DNA of 64,000 bases from CAYPHY01 sp964410625 (lineage in GTDB: Bacteria > Chloroflexota > Anaerolineae > Promineifilales > Promineifilaceae), in the NCBI GenBank assembly GCA_964410625.1, contig CAYPHY010000016.1, positions 24,754-88,753 on the forward strand, in the 5' to 3' direction. The notes beneath the pieces are model-generated. The model saw nothing but the letters and a program-made list of their open reading frames with translations, ran no database searches and had not been told where the DNA came from. Shown here piece by piece: positions 58,584 through 64,000 of this stretch (the first letter of the stretch is position 1; the number at the start of each line of letters is the position of its first letter). The position numbers and the translations under genes are program-made.

Positions 58584-58839
58584 GCTATCCAGAAAAGTCA
58601 ACAATGAGATTGAACGACTACCTGGAAATATTCGGCAGCGAATTAAAAAGGCTATTGCCGAATTAGCAAATGATCCTCGACCACCTTCTGCTCTAGCTCT
58701 AAGCAATGAGTTAGTTGGCTATTATCGAATTCGGCTAGAACAATACCGTATCATCTATACGATTGAAGACGAAATGCTAACAATTATTGTTATTCGGGTG
58801 GCAAAAAGAACACCCAAAACCTACGAAGGTTTGCTGTAG
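58567..58839 (+). CDS. RelE/ParE-family toxin
   Basis: The 90-aa protein shows the family fold: YRIRLSRKVNNEIERLPGNIRQRIKKAIAELANDPRPPSALALSNELVGYYRIRLEQYRIIYTI, with the basic helix and the YRIR/YRI strands of RelE ribonucleases, and ends IVIRVAKRTPKTYEGL. It likely cuts ribosome-bound mRNA. It overlaps the antitoxin gene. Confidence 0.93.
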   Translation: MTYRIRLSRKVNNEIERLPGNIRQRIKKAIAELANDPRPPSALALSNELVGYYRIRLEQYRIIYTIEDEMLTIIVIRVAKRTPKTYEGLL

Positions 58840-58846
58840 TTCTGGC

Positions 58847-59101
58847 TTAATGGCTCCCTCCAGCCGTCGGTGGAAAAAGGCTCACCTTATCCCCATCTTG
58901 CAGCACCACAGACGCTTCCACCGCCTCATCATTCACGGCCGCCGCATTAATCATCCCTTCCGCAATCCCCAACTGTTCCACCAGCGTCCCCACCGTCGCC
59001 CCCTCCGGCAACGAATAGACAAACGGATGGTGCGGTGCGCCCGTTGCACCCGACGGCCGATGCCGCCGCAACGCCGCATACAACTTCACTTCTACAACCA
59101 T
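58847..59101 (-). CDS. MoaD/ThiS-family sulfur carrier-like protein
   Basis: From the ATG at 59101 the 84-aa protein has the ubiquitin-like fold pattern VEVKLYAALRRHR, EGATVGTLVEQLGIAEGM, VVLQDGDKVSLFPPTAGGSH. The C-terminus reads GGSH, so the usual terminal GlyGly is followed by two further residues and would need trimming or is non-functional for thiocarboxylation. A MoaD-type role in molybdopterin synthesis would suit the nearby CO dehydrogenase, but no other moa gene is present. The frame is open to 59152 through a word repeat, which is not used as start. Confidence 0.82.
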   Translation of the reverse strand: MVVEVKLYAALRRHRPSGATGAPHHPFVYSLPEGATVGTLVEQLGIAEGMINAAAVNDEAVEASVVLQDGDKVSLFPPTAGGSH

Positions 59102-59109
59102 GGAACAAA

Positions 59110-59177
59110 AGGATGAAGGCTGAAGGATGAGGGATGAAACGCTCGCTTTCATCCCTCATCCTTCAGCCCTCAACCCT
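59110..59177. repeat. Heptamer word palindrome, CTCATCCCT family (copy 2)
   Basis: GGATGAAGGCTGAAGGATGA with GGGATGA is mirrored by TCATCCCTCATCCTTCAGCC around AACGCTCGCTT. It lies at the start of the MoaD-like gene and enters the 3' end of the gene upstream. Confidence 0.85.
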
Positions 59178-59640
59178 CCTCATCATACACCGGCCGAATC
59201 CCCAGAAAAGTCTGCGAACTGCTAGCCAGCGTCTTCAGTAACAGGTCAACCGGCCGCTTCACCCGCTCCGCAATCTCGCTGGCCGGCGTCGGCTCATTGC
59301 CATTCGCCAGCAACACCGTAAACACCGCATCTACCAACGAAGTATGAACAGTGAAATCATGCGGTTGCTGGTTAAAATAAGCGCGAACCAGGAATTGGAA
59401 GCCATCCACCTGGCGCACCTCACCGGTGCGCAAATCAACCATGTCCACCGTTTCCAGGTTGGAATCAGCGGCAATATCCTCTCCCAGCGACAATCGCGTC
59501 ACCAGATAAGTTCGCAAGTCACGACCCGACTCCTTCCACCAATTGTAATCAATGTGAAACTTTGTATCCGGCGTAAGCTGCCGCAAAGCGGTTGGTTTAA
59601 CTTTCGGACGAGTGTTATTCATAAGCGGATTGCTGGACAC
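59170..59640 (-). CDS. Uncharacterised protein, partner of the 61231-59657 gene
   Basis: From the GTG at 59640, which has GGAGGAG seven bases upstream, the protein has 156 aa. I do not recognise the family. It begins with a polar, basic stretch, then FHIDYNWWKESGRDLRTYLVTRLSLGEDI and a small C-terminal helical domain (TPASEIAERVKRPVDLLLKTLASS) that resembles a short winged helix. It has no membrane helix. It follows the 524-aa gene with a 16-bp gap, so the two are probably translated together. The C-terminus enters a word repeat. Confidence 0.75.
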   Translation of the reverse strand: MSSNPLMNNTRPKVKPTALRQLTPDTKFHIDYNWWKESGRDLRTYLVTRLSLGEDIAADSNLETVDMVDLRTGEVRQVDGFQFLVRAYFNQQPHDFTVHTSLVDAVFTVLLANGNEPTPASEIAERVKRPVDLLLKTLASSSQTFLGIRPVYDEEG

Positions 59641-59656
59641 GACGGCACTCCTCCTA

Positions 59657-61231
59657 CTATCTCTCTTGCCAAAGGCTGCTATCAAACTGCCAATAGTGAT
59701 CGCCAACCGCCTTAAAAGCGGGATGGCGAACCAACTCCGCAAACACCGGCCCAGGTGGTAAGCGACGCAGCATATTAATCGCGCTATACAAGGTCTTGGC
59801 GTGCACGGCGTTCTGTGGCGTCAGGCTGGCTAAGGAGGGGAAGATTTCAGCCAACAACGAGGCAACCGGCCGTTGCATCGAACGCCGCCAATGGGCATCC
59901 ACGGCCGAAACCACATCCGTCCCAACAACCAGCAAATCATCATAGCCACAGGCGATATTGCGGCGGGCCAACTCAAAATGTAACCGATTATCACGCACCG
60001 TCGCCAGCCGCACCCATTCCCGTTGTGAACGGCGGCGGTCATAGTCAATGATAATCACCCCTGACTCAGGCCCTGGCCGCAGATGGAGAAATCCACCGAC
60101 GGGAATCGAATGTTCCCCATACCACTCCGACAACCCATATACATAGCGCTGCTTTTGCACCACCCAGCCAACCATCTCCTTATCGGCGACTTCATCCAGG
60201 AAGATCACACGCTGCCGCGATGAGGTGCTGGGCGGAAACAAAAGCCGGGTTCGCGAACTGAGCGGTAAGGTACCAGCCCAACGATGGGGAAAGGTTAGCG
60301 AGAAAATAGTCGCTTGCGGTGTCGAGGGAGCTGGCAAATCAGACCATTCATCGTCGAGTTCTTGCTCCAACAACACAAGTTGGGGATTGAGCAAGGCGCG
60401 ATCATAAGCAACCGGCGTATATTGCAGGCGGGCTGGCGTCTCGCGCACCCCCTCCGGCTCCATGCGCTTCAGGAACCAGGCCACTTTGTCACGCGGCGCC
60501 ACTTCGTCAAAACGGCCGTCTTGCAACAACGCATAGTTCAACGAAAACAACTGCACCGCCGGGTCAATCCCCGGGTCCAGTTCCAGCACCGGCAAAATCT
60601 CTTCCGGCGGCGTTGGGCCACCTTCGGCCACTTCCAAAACCGCCTCGGCCAGGTGGAGATGCCCAATATTGATCTCCGCCATCAGCGATTTAACAAACCA
60701 CTGCGAACCGAGACGTACAAAGTCATCCCGTTTTGCCAGTTCGGCCGATATTTTTTCAGCGATGGTGGAAAGGTATTGGCGACGCGACCCCTCCAGATCG
60801 GCCGCTACCTGCTCCAGCAGCGCTTCCCCATTATCCGTATTCAGCACATGAGTCCCGCTGAATTCAGTCGCAAACTCCCGCGATTTGCCCTTGAGATCAA
60901 CCGCAACCACCGTAAAATTACCGAACTGCGGATTATAGCCAGGGCGGGTGGCCGTCACCTTGCCACGAGCGAACTTCAGCGCAGGGAAAACGATCTCCTC
61001 ACCAACCTCATACCTCTCCTGTGGCTGGTAAACCTTACTTCCGCTCATGGCCCGGCGCAGTTGATTGACCTGTTCGCGAATACGATGCTCCGTAATCACC
61101 TCAGCAATTTGTTCAATCGTCTGCGGCCGCTCCTGTTCCAGCAGATGGTTATAAATTTGTTCAATATCCGCGTCAGTTAGCTCAAACTCTGAACCCCAGT
61201 AGTCAGCTGTTTGAAGCTGGGTTTGATACAC
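59657..61231 (-). CDS. Uncharacterised 524-aa protein
   Basis: I recognise no family. The GTG start has GGAG six bases upstream. The N-terminus (FELTDADIEQIYNHLLEQERPQTIEQIAEVITEHRIREQV) looks like a helix-turn-helix-type module. A beta-rich part follows (GKVTATRPGYNPQFGNFTVVAVDLKGKSREFATEF), then a helical region, and a C-terminal part (IIIDYDRRRSQREWVRLATVRDNRLHFELARRNIACGYDD). No signal or membrane helix is seen. It is cotranscribed with the 156-aa gene downstream. A nucleic-acid role is possible from the N-terminal module, but this is a guess. Confidence 0.78.
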   Translation of the reverse strand: MYQTQLQTADYWGSEFELTDADIEQIYNHLLEQERPQTIEQIAEVITEHRIREQVNQLRRAMSGSKVYQPQERYEVGEEIVFPALKFARGKVTATRPGYNPQFGNFTVVAVDLKGKSREFATEFSGTHVLNTDNGEALLEQVAADLEGSRRQYLSTIAEKISAELAKRDDFVRLGSQWFVKSLMAEINIGHLHLAEAVLEVAEGGPTPPEEILPVLELDPGIDPAVQLFSLNYALLQDGRFDEVAPRDKVAWFLKRMEPEGVRETPARLQYTPVAYDRALLNPQLVLLEQELDDEWSDLPAPSTPQATIFSLTFPHRWAGTLPLSSRTRLLFPPSTSSRQRVIFLDEVADKEMVGWVVQKQRYVYGLSEWYGEHSIPVGGFLHLRPGPESGVIIIDYDRRRSQREWVRLATVRDNRLHFELARRNIACGYDDLLVVGTDVVSAVDAHWRRSMQRPVASLLAEIFPSLASLTPQNAVHAKTLYSAINMLRRLPPGPVFAELVRHPAFKAVGDHYWQFDSSLWQER

Positions 61232-61333
61232 AAGCTACTCCAAAAACAGAATCGTAAGAATGAGAATAATTAATAGCGTCTAAGATTATATCAGGACGGC
61301 CGCCCAATTGCCACTTTACGCACTGCGTCAAAC

Positions 61334-61357
61334 GTAGCGCGATTTGGCAAATCGCGA
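61334..61357. repeat. GATTTGGCAAATCGCG-type palindrome (copy 2)
   Basis: GCGATTTGGCAAATCGC is a perfect palindrome around the central G, directly followed by the 12-bp palindrome CCAGGCGCCTGG. The same word is at 32048. Confidence 0.7.
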
Positions 61358-61402
61358 CCAGGCGCCTGGTTCACTCAACTTCCAACTTCTCAGGCCATCA
61401 TA

Positions 61403-62908
61403 TCAAGGAAATGGCTGCAACGTCCATTGCGTCGGATCAACCGCCACCCCATGCACCCGCAAATCCCAGTGTAGATGGGGGCCGCTGGAAAGCCCCGTCG
61501 AGCCAACCGCCCCTAACGGTTCCCCCACGGCCACTTCATCACCTACCTCCACAAATATCTCCGAGAGATGAAAGAAGGCGGTCATCACACCTAGCCCATG
61601 ATCGACAATCACCACCATCCCGCGCAGCTCCAGCACATCAGCAAAGACGACCACGCCATTGGCCGGAGCCACAATAGCCGTCCCCGTTGGCACAGGGAAA
61701 TCAATCCCCGTATGGAAAATCTCTACCGGCCCATTATTATAAGAGCGACTATCCCCATAACCGCCGGAAACGACCGTGTTGGTATCCGTGATCGGCATTT
61801 GGAACAACCCTTCCCATAGTTGTTCATCGGCCGACTGGCTAAAAATCGTCTGCAAAAAAGCATCCTCATTCGCCCGCACTTCCGGCGCCAACAGCGGCTC
61901 AAGCTCCGCTCCCACTGTCACAAACTGCGTTCCATAGCCGGCATCAGCCACCTCTATCGCCTGCTGCAACGGCCGCCACGAGGCCAGCCCGCTGCCCTGC
62001 CCCGTAATCTGCACCATCCGCATCCCCGGCTCGCTAAAGGCATCAAAACCCACCAATGCCAAAAAGCCATTGTCATAGGGCGTGAATTGCAGCGGGACCG
62101 TGCCAATGCGGCCGTTCGGCTCCCCCTCTAGCACATTCTCGACGTAAACCGACAACGCCCCCCCCTGGCTGACAGTCACAGGCGTGATTCGAAATTCCAC
62201 CCACCCTTCCGGCAAAAAACGATAAGCCGCTTCGCCGGGAATACGCAAACGCTGTCCGGCAAAAAGGTAAGTGGGATAAGGCAGACCATTGATCGCCGCC
62301 AACTGTCGCGCCGTCAGTCCATAACGCATGGCAATGCCCGACAGCGTTTCCCCGGCCGCCACCACATGCGGCACACCGCGTAACACGTTCGGCGACGCTG
62401 ACCCGGTGCGGCTGGTAATGGATAACGGTTGCCCCAAAACGAGCGGTGGTTCCGGATGGATCAGGCGGTTTTCGGCAATGATCGCTTCGTGGGTGGTGTT
62501 GAAGGCAGCGGCAATGCTCGCCAGCTTATCCCCCGCCTGCACCAAATAAAGCGTCCCCACCGCGTCACCCGTCCCACCAGGAATGAACAACTCCTGCCCC
62601 AACGACAACAGATCGGCGTTATCCAAATTGTTGGCCGCCAAAATCTCGTCCACCGTCACCTGGTAAAGGTTGGCGATGCTGGTCAGCGTCTCCCCCTCCT
62701 GCACGGTATGGACACGGGGGATCGGCGTACTACCCTCCGGCGTCGCTTCGGCCGTTGGTGACTCAAGCTCCGCTTCATCTGTGGATTCTGGTGTGGGTTC
62801 CGGTGTGTCGCTCTGCGCCAGAGCCTGATAGCTGATTGCCAGACAAAACAGTCCAATCCCCAAAAAGAGGATACCCCGACGCAAGCGTCCCATTAAAACA
62901 TAGCCCAT
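61403..62908 (-). CDS. LysM-containing M23 metallopeptidase
   Basis: After a signal-like N-terminus (FLGIGLFCLAISYQALA) come three LysM domains (HTVQEGETLTSIANLYQVTVDEILAANNL, YLVQAGDKLASIAAAFNTTHEAIIAEN, HVVAAGETLSGIAMRYGLTARQLAAINGL) that bind peptidoglycan. The peptidase at about 395-500 has the Zn ligands HTGIDF (His, Asp) and GPHLHWDLRV (HxH). It would cleave peptide cross-links of the cell wall outside the membrane. Length (501 aa) is normal for such proteins. Alternative start at M6 (62893). Confidence 0.95.
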   Translation of the reverse strand: MGYVLMGRLRRGILFLGIGLFCLAISYQALAQSDTPEPTPESTDEAELESPTAEATPEGSTPIPRVHTVQEGETLTSIANLYQVTVDEILAANNLDNADLLSLGQELFIPGGTGDAVGTLYLVQAGDKLASIAAAFNTTHEAIIAENRLIHPEPPLVLGQPLSITSRTGSASPNVLRGVPHVVAAGETLSGIAMRYGLTARQLAAINGLPYPTYLFAGQRLRIPGEAAYRFLPEGWVEFRITPVTVSQGGALSVYVENVLEGEPNGRIGTVPLQFTPYDNGFLALVGFDAFSEPGMRMVQITGQGSGLASWRPLQQAIEVADAGYGTQFVTVGAELEPLLAPEVRANEDAFLQTIFSQSADEQLWEGLFQMPITDTNTVVSGGYGDSRSYNNGPVEIFHTGIDFPVPTGTAIVAPANGVVVFADVLELRGMVVIVDHGLGVMTAFFHLSEIFVEVGDEVAVGEPLGAVGSTGLSSGPHLHWDLRVHGVAVDPTQWTLQPFP

Positions 62909-62975
62909 AGAGCCTGATTTTGCCCCAATCCCCCCAAACCGCCAATCGCTTTACCGCATTCTCATTCTGTGGGGG

Positions 62976-63030
62976 TTAGAGATTGGAGATTAAGAGATTG
63001 AGAGATTAGGAGATTAGGAGACTGAGAAAC
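62976..63030. repeat. GAGACTAA-family octamer repeat (copy 5)
   Basis: GAGATTGG, AGATTAAG, AGATTGAG, AGATTAGG, AGATTAGG, AGACTGAG follow each other every 8 nt. It stands upstream of the M23 gene, next to a CGGTAAT repeat. Confidence 0.75.
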
Positions 63031-63032
63031 TG

Positions 63033-63122
63033 GGTGATCGGTTATCGGTGATCGGTTATCGGTTCACCGTTTACCGATTACCGCTCACCTTATCACCCCC
63101 TCACCTTGTCACCCTGTCACCC
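63033..63122. repeat. Heptamer word palindrome, CGGTAAT/CGGTTAT family (copy 3)
   Basis: GGTGATC, GGTTATC, GGTGATC, GGTTATC, GGTT stand every 7 nt, followed by TTACCGA, TTACCGC, TCACCTT and further TCACC words in the other arm. It lies between the M23 gene and the HD-domain gene and overlaps its 3' end. Confidence 0.85.
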
Positions 63123-63672
63123 CACCATCCCGTTCCCCCCGGAGCGCGTCATAAATCGCCTGGGCTTCGGGATAATAGAACTCATGGACGGCCGCCCAAA
63201 ACTCTCCCAACTGTCGGTTTCCGGTCTGCACTTCATAGGTCAATGCCTGCAAAGACTGATCCAACCGGTCCGCATCCTTTACCAGACGCGCCTCCGGCGT
63301 ATCGGCCGCTGCCATCTCCTCCCACCAGTCCATCAGACGAGCGGCCGCTTCCGAACGGCCGATAATGACCTCCATCGCCCGCCGTTCACCCTCCTTTTTG
63401 ATCCCCGGCGGCAAAAAGCGCCACGCCGGAGCGGGAATGTCGCTGGTCAACGCCTCCGCCAGATCATGCACCGTCGCCATCGCCAACACATCCGCTAAAT
63501 TCAGCGGCTGCTCAACCAATTGCGCCAACACCAACGCCGCAAACACCACGCCATAAGTATGGTCAGCCACACTCTCCGCTTCCGCCACCCCGCGCTGTAC
63601 CCACCCCGTCCGTGCCGTGCGCTTCAACTGATTCCCGTGCCGTAACAATTCGATAACCGCTTCAATTTCCAT
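63109..63672 (-). CDS. HD-domain hydrolase (YfbR/HDDC2-like 5'-nucleotidase)
   Basis: The 187-aa protein has the HD superfamily ligands in order: AESVADHTYGVVFAAL (His), ATVHDLAEAL (HD) and RLVKDADRLDQSLQAL (Asp). Together with its size this fits the YfbR/HDDC2 group of nucleoside 5'-monophosphate phosphohydrolases. It would act in the cytosol in nucleotide balance. The C-terminus enters a word repeat. No clear partner; the gene stands alone. Confidence 0.92.
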   Translation of the reverse strand: MEIEAVIELLRHGNQLKRTARTGWVQRGVAEAESVADHTYGVVFAALVLAQLVEQPLNLADVLAMATVHDLAEALTSDIPAPAWRFLPPGIKKEGERRAMEVIIGRSEAAARLMDWWEEMAAADTPEARLVKDADRLDQSLQALTYEVQTGNRQLGEFWAAVHEFYYPEAQAIYDALRGERDGGVTG

Positions 63673-63720
63673 CTATACTCATCCCATCCATTTCGTATCA
63701 TCACTCATTAGGCCTTACGC

Positions 63721-63799
63721 GTTTTTGACACCAATGGCACGACTTTCACGAAATAGAAGACAAAATTCGTGAAATTCGTGCCATTCGTGTCGAAAAAAA
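63721..63799. repeat. Nonamer word palindrome, CACGAATTT family (copy 3)
   Basis: TTTTTGACACCAATGGCACG and ACTTTCACGAAAT are mirrored by ATTCGTGAAATTCGTGCCAT and TCGTGTCGAAAAAAA around AGAAGACAAA. Confidence 0.85.
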
Positions 63800-63802
63800 T
63801 TT

Positions 63803-63851
63803 ACTCAATAGAGTAATAGACCATTAGACCACTATACCAATACACCCAATC
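63803..63851. repeat. Octamer word repeat, ATTGGTNT family (copy 3, degenerate)
   Basis: CCATTAGACCACTATACCAATACACCCAAT carries the right-arm words; the left arm (CTCAATAGAGTAATAG) is weak. Confidence 0.55.
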
Positions 63852-63904
63852 CCTGCAACGAACGGCCGCCAGCGGTGTTTTCAGCCATATAAACGTATAA
63901 TATG

Positions 63905-63997
63905 ACTTACGCAGTAAAGATTTCATAGCATCGAATTAGCGCGAAAGAAAATGCTAAACTCGCGTTCATTTGCCTAAATTCGATGCAATTACGTAAG
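63905..63997. repeat. AATTCGATGC/TTCGCG palindromic repeat (copy 2)
   Basis: CTTACGC, GCATCGAATTAGCGCGAA in the left arm are mirrored by CGCGTTCATTTGCCTAAATTCGATGC and ACGTAAG in the right arm. The window ends just after it. Copy 1 is at 12978. Confidence 0.7.
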
Positions 63998-64000
63998 CCT

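Larger units (their letters stand above)
63673..64000. other. Intergenic region filled with repeats
   Basis: No gene is seen. The stretch holds three palindromic repeats in a row (63721, 63803, 63905). Confidence 0.6.

Overview
The window looks like one chromosomal segment of a Chloroflexota bacterium, probably of the Anaerolineae/Caldilineae type. The grounds are the gene repertoire (form I aerobic CO dehydrogenase, many secreted beta-propeller proteins, hydrophobic C-terminal tails such as FLPVALR), the GC-rich composition, and a great excess of the hexamer CGGCCG. The taxonomy is an inference from gene content; there is no rRNA in the window. One tRNA gene, tRNA-Arg(UCU), is present, and a 100-N assembly gap lies at 22748-22847.

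Layout. 1-3.1 kb: surface-glycan style genes on the minus strand (B12/radical SAM protein cut by the window edge, family 2 glycosyltransferase, hexapeptide acyltransferase). 3.7-9.2 kb: a secreted glycosidase-like protein, a metal-dependent amidohydrolase-fold protein and a large polytopic membrane protein. 9.2-13.0 kb: a tightly overlapping operon of a nucleotidyltransferase-fold protein, a polysaccharide flippase and an HPr-kinase-like protein. 13.1-17.9 kb: a peptide-type ABC importer (binding lipoprotein, two permeases) with an APH-fold kinase inserted and no ATPase genes. 18.0-27.9 kb: a sugar-scavenging operon (ArsR-type regulator, binding lipoprotein, two permeases, two GH43 enzymes, one GH1 enzyme). 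28.1-29.1 kb: an orphan RelB-like antitoxin and a MazEF pair. 29.2-35.8 kb: a GH2 enzyme and two secreted proteins sharing a DNRLRE-type C-terminal domain. 36.4-47.2 kb: a two-component system followed by coxD-E-G-M-S-L and an XdhC-YHS fusion. CoxL carries the form I active-site motif AYRCSFR, so this is a true CO dehydrogenase cluster. 47.2-52.1 kb: an AT-rich island without CGGCCG, bordered by a decayed IS256 transposase end, encoding a NACHT NTPase with N-terminal membrane helices and an overlapping 887-aa protein of unknown function. This is the best candidate for an undescribed (probably defence) system. 52.8-56.0 kb: a huge repetitive beta-propeller reading frame split by one amber codon. 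56.3-63.7 kb: NnrD, tRNA-Arg, a Phd/RelE pair, a MoaD-like protein, two uncharacterised genes, a LysM-M23 endopeptidase and an HD hydrolase.

The other striking feature is a set of about a dozen families of inverted repeats. Each is built from its own 7-, 8- or 9-nt word, repeated imperfectly in one arm and complemented in the other. Nearly every gene junction in the cox and sugar operons carries one, usually from a different family. Some run into coding sequences, where they supply stop codons, linkers or in-frame insertions (coxM, coxE, XdhC-YHS, the histidine kinase, nnrD, GH2). I did not recognise these as a named element class.

The genes suggest a heterotroph that scavenges plant or biofilm polysaccharide and peptides and supplements its energy by oxidising CO. 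Surface glycan export and cell-wall hydrolysis genes fit a filamentous or biofilm lifestyle.
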